A stretch of DNA of 64,000 bases from Mytilus galloprovincialis (taxonomy: Eukaryota; Mollusca; Bivalvia; Mytilida; Mytilidae). Each line of letters starts with the position of its first letter. Within the stretch, counting starts at the first letter, position 1. The DNA lies in assembly GCF_965363235.1 (NCBI RefSeq), contig NC_134847.1:59800439-59864438 (forward strand), read 5' to 3'. Positions 34,925-46,800 of the stretch are shown piece after piece. Below the pieces are notes generated by a model. That model was not told the DNA's origin. It made no database searches and worked only from the letters and a program-made list of their open reading frames with translations. Position numbers and translations under genes: made by a program.

Positions 34925-35222
34925 TAACAAGAATGTGTCCATAGTACACGGATGCCCCACTCGCACTATCATTTTACGTGTTCAGTGGACCGTGAAATTG
35001 AGGTCAATACTTTAATTTGGCGTTAAAATTAGAAAGATTATATCATAGGGAACATGTTTACTAAGTTTCAAGTTGATCATGTTGATTGGACTTCAACTTC
35101 ATCAAAAACTACCTTGACCAAAAACTTTAACCTGAAGCGGGACGAACGAACGAACGAACGAACGATCGGACGCACAGACCAGAAAACATAATACCTCTCT
35201 ACTATCGTAGGTGGGGCAACAA
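34925..35222 (+). repeat. Dispersed repeat with GAAC microsatellite
   Basis: It starts 'caagaatgtgtccatagtac' and ends 'tcgtaggtggggca', with (GAAC)n at 35142-35163. Resembles an abundant bivalve repeat. Non-coding. Confidence 0.5.
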
Positions 35223-36347
35223 AAATGTATCGAAAATATAACACAAAAGAAATCATGAAATAACTCAGTGCAATCCCAATCTAAGATGCAAACACATCAA
35301 AAGAAAAACAAAATCACACCATATCTCCACATGACACAAAACAAAAACCAACTGCAATCAACAAATAAGACGCAAAGAGTCGCAAGAAATTAAAAAAAAA
35401 AATCCATTCGCGGGCAACTACCGACTTATTATACTGTATGATCGAACACAAACATAGCCAAAATATGACACCAAAGAAATAAGACGCAAACTAAATTACA
35501 AGATCAATAAATGATGTATAAAAAATAATTCCGAGCGACAATTGTTTAACACAAACAAAAGGAATACAACGATATAAATATATGCAACTTCACAATGATC
35601 AACCAATCCGGGTTACTGTATAACTAAGATGTAATAAAATGTGTAACAAAACTTTTTTAAATAATACAGAAATTATGACTGTCGGTGTAAATGTAATTGT
35701 TTAAGAAAAAAACATGTCAAACATGCAAATATTATTTAAAATAAATTAGTTTTAATCACTTAAAAGTCATGTGATGTTACATATATAGGACGGGTGTGTT
35801 CGATGCGTAAATTTATTAACAAAACCCCGTCATATAACATCCAACTTTGAAATTGCGTCCAAATGTCAATTTTAGGTGTGCCACTTTGGGAATGGTCTTA
35901 AACGATTGACAATTCATTTCTCAATTTTTGTAATTTTCCCCAGATTTTTTCTATGTCGGGCAAAAAAAAGTAGCAGTTTTTAAGGAGACCCCCTAAATGA
36001 CGTAACAGCTTGACTTATGGTCGTTTTAAAAACGATTGTTTGCAGGTTGCATTGTTAACAATTGTACAATATGAAAATTAAAAAACGTGAATGCAAATAT
36101 TTATAATGACTTTACGGAAAGTAACTTTTGTGACATCTTGACAACCGTATGCAAAGTTTGTTTCACTTTTCTACCTTCTAAACACAAGAGGTCGAATTCT
36201 TTTGTTCTAATTAAACCGCATATCGGACTGAATCCAAAACAATGCAATGAAAATTGTATAAAGATTAGCGTTAACTTTGCTTATTTTTTGCAGTTTTATT
36301 CACGTAAAACGTTATTAAAAAGTTTCAAACATTTAACTACTGTAAAA
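35223..36347. other. Intergenic without recognised gene
   Basis: AT-rich. The open frame at 36087-36374 lacks recognisable motifs and runs into a dispersed repeat. Confidence 0.35.
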
Positions 36348-36515
36348 AAGAAGATGTGGTATGATAACCAATGAGACAACTCTCCACCAGAGACCAAATG
36401 AACTATAGGTCACTCACCCAACAATAAGCAAAGCCCATACCGCATAGTCCGCTATAAAAGGACCCGAAATGACAAATGTAAACCAATTCAAACGAGAAAA
36501 CTAAACTGTCCCTGG
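36348..36515 (+). repeat. Copy of the 20858-type dispersed repeat
   Basis: Shares 'agaagatgtggta', 'ccaatgagacaactctccac' and 'ctataaaaggacccg' segments with 20858-21060; truncated at the 3' side. Confidence 0.6.
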
Positions 36516-36724
36516 GTTATGTACCCCCGATTTTCAAGTGCAAGTGTTCCCTTCACATTTAATTATCTAATGACGTTTCAAGACATTTATACGCTTTTAA
36601 ATGTTTTTAAATATTCAAGTAACTGGTAATTGGTAATTAATAATTTGTTTAAGGTGTTCTAGCTAACAATAATATTAAAAAAATTATCTAAACATTCCAA
36701 TAATGACTGGTGTCTTGTACAGCA

Positions 36725-36935
36725 CTTTTTTTGCAACTATCATACAAGTGAGAGGTTCATCTAGCTATAAAACTTGGTCTAGTCCACCATTTTCTACATA
36801 CGAAAATGTTTAAATCAATCCAGGAGTATGACTGTTGTTATCCATTCGTTTGATGTGTTTTTGATTTTGCCATTTGCTTGAGGACTTTGCGTTTGGAATT
36901 TTCATCGGATTTAGGTATTTTTGTTACATTTTTTT
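36725..36935 (+). repeat. Copy of the 19855-type dispersed repeat
   Basis: Shares 'acaagtgagaggt', 'tagctataaaa' and 'ttgattttgccatttg' blocks with 19855-20020. Confidence 0.55.
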
Positions 36936-37134
36936 TTTTACATCTATATGTGTCTATATCAAATATCAAAATGAAACTGAATATCTACGTGTTTTTTCTT
37001 GTGATTGCACACGTTTACATTGATGTAAATCCTAATGATATACTTTTGTTTTGTTTTGTGGAGCTCATTGGACAGAGGACACACGTGCGTTGGTTTAGCA
37101 TTGTTGTATGATACATTACCGTTGGTTGAATATC

Positions 37135-37345
37135 TATAATACTAAAATTACGAGGTCCAATTTGTCAGCCGTCATCACGTAAAAACGACGAATCAAAGAA
37201 TTCAACTTTATATACAACTAATATAGTACAAAGGTGTAGATTAAAAATTACACCACTCCAGGCCCTTTTGTTTTCCACGTAATTAATATCGCCAATAATT
37301 AGGAAGTTCCGGGTCGAGTCCGATACCGATATCAATAGTATAATC
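37135..37345 (+). repeat. Duplicated segment, unoccupied partner of the 37689-38836 insertion site
   Basis: Its text ('aacgaatcaaagaattcaacttta...' 'ccttttgttttcca...aattaatat.gccaataatt..gaagttcc' in outline) parallels 37560-37688 joined to 38837-38870, but without the 1.1-kb element. Confidence 0.65.
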
Positions 37346-37688
37346 ACCTGTTACCTATTACCTTATCTGTACGTTCCGTATCTGACAGGCGCACCACCAA
37401 ACGGTGTATTCAGGATTAATATGCTATATAAACGGGTCATAATCACAGGGTTGACACTATTAAATTGTCAAATTGTTACCTATTGTAGTATTTTAATCCG
37501 TAAGACTTTCTAAGATAACAATACGAATACTAAAAATCTGGACTAAAAATAAGTTTCAATTTGTTAGCGGGCATGACGTAAAACAGCGAATCAAAGAATT
37601 CAACTTTATTTATAACTAATATAGGACAATGCTGTTGATTAAAAAATACTCCATTCCAGGACCTTTTGTTTTCCAAATAATTAATATT

Positions 37689-38836
37689 TATGGCAAGCCG
37701 TCCTCGTCAAAACTATGTTTAAACCCTTTTTTCGAAAAAAATACACACTGAGATTTAAAAACCTAAAATAACACACTGAGAAATCGAAATTACACACTGA
37801 GATTTAAAAAAATAAAAAACACACACTGAGAATTCAAAATTACACACTGAGATTTTAAAAAGACACACTGAAATAAAATAAATTGAAAAACACACACTGA
37901 GAATTGTTAATTACACACTGAGATTTCAAAAATACACACTGAGATTAATATGCAAATTACTAATGAATATTCATGAGATGAATAATTCAACAGATTAATA
38001 TCTTGATCTCAAGAACTCTTGTCATTATAATGAAATGCGATTCCTTCAACCAACATTCGTAATAAATTTCAAGACTTAACATCGCTCATATTCATAAGTT
38101 TGTTCCCTATTATAATTCAGATCATAACTACCAGTGTATCGGGATTTTTTTTTAACTTAAAACCGTGGGTCCCTTTTCAAAAGTCTTCCAACTGTTTCCC
38201 TGATTTCGCTAGTTAATCTTTTATATTTTTGTTACGTTTATATGCTATAATAGACACTTGAGTAAAAATTTCACTGCATTCTTTTGCAGATTGTTATTTT
38301 GTAATAAGAGTAAGTGGGTATTTTTCTTGTTCTTGTATTTCTAAAGTTGTTTTTTTTTTAATAATTTGGAACCAAATCGAAGAACTAACGAGTTCTGTTC
38401 CCTTGTTGTATTAAGCTTGTAATAGATTCAGATTAAGTATGCTAATTAGATATGTGCGCATAAAAAGTGCGCACAAATCTCAGTGTGTAATTTTAAATTC
38501 TCAGTGTGTAATTTTAAATTCTCAGTGTGTAATTTCAAATTCTCAGTGTGTGTTTTCAGTTTATTTATTCTCAGTGTGTCTTTTTGAAATCTCAGTGTGT
38601 AATTTTCAATTCTCAGTGTGAGTTTTTCATTTTTGTAATCTCAGTGCGTCTTTATGAAATCTCAGTGTGTAATTTTTAATTCTCAGTGTGTAATTTTCAA
38701 TTCTCAGTGTGTAATTTTCAATTCTCAGTGTGCGTTTTGAAGTTTTTAAATCTCAGTGTGCTTTGTTGTAATTCTCAGTGTGTAAATTTTTCGAAAAATG
38801 GTTTAAACATAGTTTTGACGAGAACGGCTTGCCATA
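37689..38836. mobile_element. Non-autonomous TIR transposon with subterminal repeat arrays
   Basis: The termini are TATGGCAAGCCGTCCTCGTC and its inverse, continuing as an inverted pair of about 55 bp to the TTCGAAAAA blocks. It is flanked by AATATT on both sides (37683-37688 and 38837-38842). Inside each end is an array of one short motif, ACACACTGAGA on the left (about 9 copies, 37741-37945) and its complement TCTCAGTGTGT on the right (about 14 copies, 38477-38785). Spacings are mostly near 21 bp or 29 bp. The central 500 bp is AT-rich and non-coding. Family not assigned. Confidence 0.85.
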
Positions 38837-38869
38837 AATATTACCAATAATTGATAAGTTCCAGTTCGA

Positions 38870-40289
38870 CGGGTTCAAACAGAAAGATTTGAAAGCAGAG
38901 AAAATTGTGTATCTTATAATCGGCATGACTTTATCAGATGATAGTACTAATACTAAGATAAGGCTTGTGCATAGTTATATACTTTAATTCAGTCACGGAC
39001 CCGCGATATCACGGGTGTGTTCTAGTTTACATTAAATTTTCCCTCTCTGTGATTAGGGCATACAGTAACATTATTTTGTCGATACTGTCTTATGTACATT
39101 TGAAAACCCCACTATGAACTTTCTTTTTAGATACATTATAAAAGTGTAGCTAAACAGTATAAAATACACTATATTTATTTATTTAACTTACAATTCCCTA
39201 CAATATGAAAATGTAAGTGTTCATTGGATGAAAGCAGTTGTATTTCTCCTACAAATGTCACCGTACGAAGAAAACATAAATTGTTACTTGGATGGCGAGT
39301 TGTCTCATTTGCACTCATACGTACTGTATCTTCCTATATCTGATTACCATTTTTACCAAACCGTGTTAGTTTTAATTGATGTTGCCATAAATATTCATTG
39401 CTGGTGTGTTATAACACTGACAATTTGTCTTCTTTCGTAATAAACATGATGTTTTATTGCATAAACTAAATGGATATCTCACACGGTGTTTATATATCCT
39501 GACTCGTTCGTTATACCCGTATGTTTAGTGATGTCATAGATTTTAGACGTACTCAATGCATCACTGGTTAATTATCAAGTCTTTGATTTCGTTACCGTTG
39601 ATTACTTTTACTAAATTATTTCATATATACAAAGATTTGATTAGTAAAGTTGGCTATACCTGTAGAAAACTTATTAAAAACAGCATTGCACATCCTACAT
39701 TTTACGGTCATTGTACTAAAAGCGCGGAAATCACTATTTGATCCGTATAAACTCACCCAACCTTTAAACAAACTTATTAGTTAAGGTTATCTGATCAAAG
39801 TTGTTACATGTATAATATATTTGAGTATTGTTTACATAATGAGGGGTTATAATAAAGTAAAAGTTTCTGGTAAAACTATGTATATGTTGTGTACAAGCTG
39901 TACAAGTTATCCGGCAGTGTTTTATGAGCTGCTTAACACAAATGAATGATGCAAGCACAGTCTTTTGTTTCTCATATTCTGCCATATTTCAGTCACAACT
40001 ACATTATACAATATAATACTGAGCATTGATACACAAAACACTAAAAGACCACAAAGGACTTTTATGGATATGAAAATGGTATCGGGAGAAAAATAAAATT
40101 ATAATTTAAACCATTGAGGTATCCTCATCTCCCGTTTGAGGACAAGGAGATTAGCACCAAATGTTAGGTTGAAGTATATAAATTTTAATTTAAAACATTA
40201 AACAAGTATATGTATACATTTTAGAAGATAAACCTATATCACTTGGTGCAAGGATACATGCGTCAAAAACTTTATTTACTGTTAGACTA
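38870..40289. other. Intergenic without recognised gene
   Basis: AT-rich. Small open frames carry no motif I recognise. Confidence 0.35.
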
Positions 40290-41888
40290 ATCGTACGGAC
40301 TTATGTTTTCTGTAACATATAAATATCTGGGTATACATTTTTGTGCATCTGGCTCCTTTGCAGTAGTCCAGGATGAATTGTATATAAAGGCACTAAAAGC
40401 CTTTTTTAAGTTATCTAAAGATTTTTTTATCCTTCAGTCAAAACAAGCATGCATGTTTTTGATCATACCATCAAACCCATCCTATTATACAGCTGTGAGA
40501 TATGGGGTGCCTTTAATCCAATGTCGTCTAAATATAGAAATGGAATTTTTTTATTTGACCATATTTACTCTAGATTACCTGCTGAAAAAACTTCATACTA
40601 AATTCTGTAAATTTATTCTTGGAGCTCAAAAAAAAAAGCACCAATGTTGCAGTATTAACTGAATTGGGAAGACTACCAATATATTTGAACATGATTAAAG
40701 CAATGACTAAATACTATTACAGACTAGAAAAAACAGACACTAACTTTCCATTGTTATATAATGCATTTATAGAATCAAAGAAATTGTATGAGCCAAAGAA
40801 ACCATCGTGGTATATGTCATCGGAAAAACTTCTTTCACTGATTAATAATTATCAAATATCCTCAGACACGGCTAAACCAATTGACAACAGAAAACTAAGA
40901 AATGCCATGTTGAAAAATTGGGAAAAAAATCTCAAAACTCACTCAGAAGGAAAACTATGCACGTGTTACCTTTAAATCAAATTTTGGTTGTGAAAAATAT
41001 CTTAATAATGTTAAAAAAAAATTGAAGATAGACGGAGTCTAACAAGATTTCGCATATCTGCTCACCATTTACTTATAGAGAGAGGTAGATATAGTAATAC
41101 TCCCCGACACAATAGAATATGTAAGAGATGTTGTAGTAATGAGGTCGAAGATGAAACACATTTTCTTTTCAACTGTGATAGTTTATCGGACCAAAGGAAA
41201 GACATGATAACAATGATAAATAATTGCTGCAAGAATTTTAAAAATCTTGACCCTAACCAAAAACTGATATGGTTAATGAATAATGAAGATGAGAATTTAT
41301 TATCAGAATTATGCATGTTCATAAAGAAATATGAAAAGTTTTAATGGGATTTATCTCCCTCTACTACTTGTAATTTGAACTTTATATTTTCTCTACAGTG
41401 AGTTCTAGAGCACCGTCCCTTGATGAGTATTGCCCAGTAGCAATGTCAACCCTTGCTACTGTGCATTAATCATGAGGAGAATCACTATTGAAATAATCTC
41501 ATGTATCTGTAGCTAGTTATGAAGGATCTCCCGGCCTTGATGACCTTTGCATTGTTGTGATGTAAAAGTCCCTCACGGCTGTGCACTGGTCATGAGGAGA
41601 ACTACTGCAGAATGAGATACTATATTCCTGGTTATATTTTTACTTTTTTTTTGTTTCCCTATTAATAAACTTTATATCATATTCTTTTAATATTAAATCG
41701 GCCTCATTACACTCAATGCTTCTTACCATAATTATATCCTACATTGCTCATATTATCAATTTATTATTTGTGTATTACTTATTGTGTATTTCACTAATGT
41801 TTTTATAATCATTGTATTAAGATGCTTTTGTATCTTGCCGGACAAGGGCCCATGATTGGTTTAATAAAATAATGTCTAATGTCTAATG
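40290..41888 (+). mobile_element. 5'-truncated, decayed LINE 3' end
   Basis: It encodes the C-terminal region of a non-LTR reverse transcriptase in pieces: YKYLGIHFCASGSF (40303 onward), KFCKFILGAQKK, STNVAVLTELGRLPIYLNM and RKLRNAMLKNWEK. A terminal zinc-knuckle-like ICKRCCSNEVEDETHFLFNC lies at about 41115-41175, before a stop at about 41342. Frame changes occur near 40440, 40630 and 40965. A 3' UTR follows, ending in TGTCTAATGTCTAATG, a short-repeat tail typical of such elements. Not the same family as the 29.7-kb element. Confidence 0.75.
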
Positions 41889-42430
41889 TAAAATACAAGT
41901 TCTCTGGGTAAGCAGCTTATTGCTTATGATGTGTTTTGTGTACTGTTGTTTGTCTGTTTTTCTTTAGCCATGCTATTGTCGGGTTTATTTTCGATTTATG
42001 AGTTTGAATGTCCCTCTCGACTGGTAAATTCCCCCCCCCTTTTTTTTTTAATAAATAAAAAATTTCACTCAACACTTTTGAATTTGTCCAATCGGTTTCT
42101 TCTTTTAATCTCAGATAACAAAATAGCACTGTCAATGATCATTTCCTTTGAACAATGACGTATATTAGATGTTAGTTATAGTTTTTGCTTTGAACAAGGT
42201 AGAACATGTTATTTAAATGTTCGTTTCGCATGTTTATATTTGAAATATCTATATACCCACTTAATCTGAGAAAATAATTTCTTTTACTTTACTTTAATAT
42301 TAGAGTAATATACTTAAAATTATAAAGCAAAGTTTAAAATAATTATATGATCGTTATAAACATTTCACACAATTTTTTAATTGAAGATTTGAATAAAAAT
42401 ATTTGTGTAGCGATTCGGTGCGGTCCTACT
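41889..42430. other. Intergenic without recognised gene
   Basis: AT-rich 5' flank of the RSPH3 gene. Confidence 0.35.
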
Positions 42431-42443
42431 GTATCATGGCAAC
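42431..42443 (+). promoter_or_regulatory. Possible RFX (X-box-like) site upstream of RSPH3
   Basis: GTATCATGGCAAC has an intact right RFX half-site (ATGGCAAC) but a poor left half. RFX factors drive ciliary genes, which fits RSPH3. A donor-like GGGAG|GTAAGA follows at 42468/42469, suggesting a tiny 5' UTR exon. Evidence is positional only. Confidence 0.3.
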
Positions 42444-43889
42444 GTCACTCTAAATATTTTGAAGGGAGGTAAGAAACCGATAGAAAAGGCTTGGTGAACG
42501 AATGCAGTGGTAAATACTTTGTTCTTTATGCAATCTGTTAATTTAATTATGCGGAAACACAAACTATGCTTGTTTATGGGTTTTCGTCTTTGATAAATAT
42601 CTATACAATCAATCAGAAGTACATAATACTCATCTTGATTCTTGTTGCCAATGTTGATACTGCACTAAATTTCGCGACAATGACTGCGGGCAGTTTGATT
42701 AAAAATCCCTTTGGAATTATGTGTGCAGAGTGACTTGTGTGGAATATGTTTTGCATTGACTTTAAGTCATGACATGCACTTATTCTAATAACTATGTGAC
42801 CCCTCTCTTATTCCTTTGAAGTTGGGACTGTTCCTAAAATTTACATGTAGGGCTAGAGTTTGTGTTAGGTTATAGAGTTAGCTCTAATGTCAAGGTTAAT
42901 AAGCAGTCTGCACAGTTAACCACTAGTCCGATGGCGATGCCCCAGACTAGTTTGATTTGGACTAGTTATAGTTTTCAAGATTTTATATAGTCATATAGGG
43001 ACAAGTTTTGATATTAAGTGTCCGCACTAGTAGATGAAAAAGTTTTTAGCGCAGACTGAATAAGATAAATAAAGGGTTTGTTTACTAGTATAGTTCTATT
43101 TGGGTGGTTACCCTAAAGACAAGGAAAGCCATTTATCGGTTTATATGCGTATTGGTTATTTCATCCAACTAATTATTACAAAGTATCGTTTATTTTAAGA
43201 CACTTTAAAAATCATGCATTTTCTGATGTCATAATGCTATGTTATTTAAGCACACTAAGAATGATTGTTCAATGATGTTGTTTGTGCAGATTGACATCAG
43301 ATCAACAGATATAATTCATTTATAAAGAACAACCTGAGATTGTTATATTCAGATCAGATCATCAGTACTGTTTTCAGTCTATCTCATTGGCATTATCATT
43401 GAATTTAATAATAGACAGCACAACGATATAATTTCTAATGTTTAAGAAACGTCTATTTACAATGGTTTCAGAGTAAATTAATTATTAAGTAGATCATTAT
43501 ATATAGCACTACAACGTGCATCTTGACATATTTTAAAAAATGGATTTAAACTTGAAATGTATGTTATCATATGTGACAGGCAGATACATCATGTACATGT
43601 ACATTGTCTTTGAACTGTAAAATCGTACCAAAAAATAATGAGAAGAAATCAAGTGATTTTGGGTTTTAAGTACATGTATTAGGATATATGCCATTAACAC
43701 ATAATATTAATGATGGTCAGTATGACAGTAGAAATCTCCTTTTTTCTTCTTCAATATGGTATTTTTACTATGACATTGTAATCATTATGTTTTTTTTATG
43801 TATCAAGTGTATTAATACATATTTTGTTGCTTATCAGCAGGTCCAAATAAAAGATCAGAAGAATATTATATGTAAAATAAACAAACAAA

Positions 43890-46800
43890 ATGGCAGCAGT
43901 ATTACCTCAAAAACCGCAAGGGACATACACCTTCGCAAGTCAGCCAAGGGCTGTTCAACAAAGAAAGAAATACAGAGATGGCATGACAGCTCCTGCAGAA
44001 CAGCAGTAAGTGATTGTCCTTTTTGTGTCTTATATTTTTTGTGATAATTCTTCCTTTTTTACAGCTTGCAAAATGTCTGATAGATACCTGAAATTCTATA
44101 ACTACATTGAATAAATAAGTGATTTCTTTTTATTTACATGTTGTGTTATATCTTAAAGGCATGTTATAATTATTAGTGTTTGTTTAAAGCTGAGGTATTA
44201 ACAATAACGGTACATGTTGTAATTTGTGACTTGGTTGCATATTATTTTATATAAAATCAGATGTGGTAGAATTGCAAATGAGGCAACTCTCTACCAGAGA
44301 CGAATGACATGGAAGTTTACTACTATAGGTCACCCTACGGCCTTTAAAAATGAGCAAAACCAACACGCATAGTCAGCTAATTAGCCTATAAAAGGCCCTG
44401 ATATGACAAATGTAAAACAACTCAATTTAGTAAAACTAACGGTCTGAATTATGTACAAAACAATAAAAGAAAACAAATTTGATAATATAAACAAGAAATA
44501 ACCACTGAATTACAGGTTCCTGACTTGGGACAAGCACATACTGAATTGTACAGGGTTAACTAGTTTGTTGTCAGCAAATACTACCCCTAACCTGTAAAAT
44601 TGGCATGCCAGTACAACATAAAAGCAACATATTAAATTGTGTGGATCAACAACCTGAATAATCTTTTTATAACTATACATTTGACAATTCTTGAATAAGA
44701 TATCAGACGTTTATCATTTGATGTTGTTGAAATTAAAGTATTTTTCATCTTTTACTTTTGCTTGTAGATTAAGTGCTGAGGGTGTTCCATTGTATGGAAA
44801 CATAATGTATGACAGACGTATTGTCCGTGGAAACACATATGCCCAACACACATTACCAGCAGTAAGTATTATCATAGTACAAGAAAGGGAAAGTAACTCT
44901 TATTTACAAGAAGGTGAAAATGAACCAGAGAAAATGAATCTTTTTACCGAGAAGGAAAATAAATGTTTAACACATTGGACTTCATAATTTGTTTGAATAG
45001 AAAAATTTCCATTATACATGAATATGCTTTAAATTGAAAAAATTAACCAGGAAATTCTTTTTGAAATCTATCATCTTACAAATTTTTCAAATTACAGCAT
45101 GCACAGCCAGATCCAATTGAAATTCAGAGACAACAAGAAAACAGAAGGCGTGCTATAGCTAGAAAAAGGGCAAAAGAACAACTCCGTCCAAGATCTCCCG
45201 AGGCTGTAGAAGGTAGAAAACACATTGATGTTCAAACAGAACTTTATTTAGAAGAATTAAGTGATCGTGTAGAGGAAGCTGATGTTGAAGTGCAAACAGA
45301 TGCCTTCTTAGACAGACCTCCATCACCAATGTTTGTACCGGCCAAAACTGGTGTGGACATAATGACACAGATATTAGATGGAGATGTAAGTTTGAAAACT
45401 AGACGAAAAATAAAGTTGTTTCTGTGATGTTGTTTCAACAATACATTTTAATGTGCAGTTGACAGACTAAGAAGAAAAAAATATCGAACTTGAAGCAATT
45501 AATGTAAAATCCATTTTTGTAATTATAGGTTATTTCCCTTGATCTAATTACATGTAGATGCTATATTAGAAAACTGAAACATCTTACATTTTGATTTATA
45601 AGACAAAATGTTTGTTTTAATGGTCTTTCTGTATGATGTCTAAGAGCAGCAAAGGAGAAAAGAAATTTTTAAGGAAATTGTTTGAGGTGACTTTGGAATT
45701 TAATTATTTATTAGAAAAGAATTCATTTAAGATTTTTGTTATTTTTTACATTTCAGTTGTTTGATTTTGACATTGAAGTTAAACCAATATTAGAAGTGCT
45801 AGTCGGTAAAACAGTAGAACAAGCTTTATTAGAGGTAATGGAAGAGGAAGAGTTATCTAACCTACGATCACAACAAAGAGCCTTTGAGGAATTGAGAAAT
45901 GCAGAATTAGTAGAACAACAAAGATTAGAGGAGCAAGAAAGAAGACACAGAGAAGAAAAGGTTTGTTCCATGAATATTTTTGATTTAAATACATGTATAA
46001 TTGTTTGAATAAGGAAGATCTGAAATAGTTTGTATTGATAATGGTAACATTTTTGTTACGTAAAAAACTTCCAAACCATTAAGATCTGTATAAAGATGGT
46101 GAAAGTTATTTTGTTACATTGGTGAATGTTGTAAGGTGAACTACAGTTGCTAAATCCTTGTCATTTGGACTCTGGTGGATTATTCCCTCTTTGACAGTTA
46201 TGCCACATCGTCTTTATATTAATAAAGCGTTGATATTTTGTAGGAAAGACGGATGCGACAGCAAAGAGAAATTGCTAAGAAAGAAAAAGAAACCTCCGAT
46301 AAGATTGCTGCCCGTGCATTTGCTCAAAGCTACCTCGCAGATCTTGTGCCTACAGTATTTGGTACACTATCAGACAATGGCTATTTCTATGACCCAGTGG
46401 AAAGAGGTAAATATCATATGTAGAGAATAATTAATAAAAACATTCTAGTGTTGAATGGTCAATTTTGTTTACTTCATTGTTGTCAAAGTAATGATGTCTT
46501 TTTTCTTGTCTTAGTAAAATGATACATGTACAAAATGTATGTCAGATTAAACTGATATCAAATTATTAATCAAAATATAATTAGCCCATAGTGACATTAA
46601 TATTGTGTCCATAAAATAAAAATGATATTCTCCAAACTATGTTTAGCAGACTTTGGGTATTTTGAAGAGCTGCAATAAAAGCAATCTTCCTTTGATTAAC
46701 CCTTTCCTCCATAATGACGCCTTTTGACGCCACCCCCTTTACTCCATAATGACGCCTGTGTAATGCCTAAGTTGAAACGTTGTGACTACGTACAATCTGT

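Noticed and set aside
36087-36374. 95-codon frame
   Set aside because: It runs into a known dispersed repeat at its 3' end and has no domain-like features.
37738-38790. CRISPR-like array
   Set aside because: Regularly spaced short repeats, but in two inverted blocks inside a TIR element in an animal genome. Spacers are AT-rich variants of the same text rather than unrelated sequences.
43688-44044. 118-codon frame overlapping RSPH3 exon 1 in another frame
   Set aside because: It is a shadow of the exon plus the preceding intron. The RSPH3 frame has clear homology.
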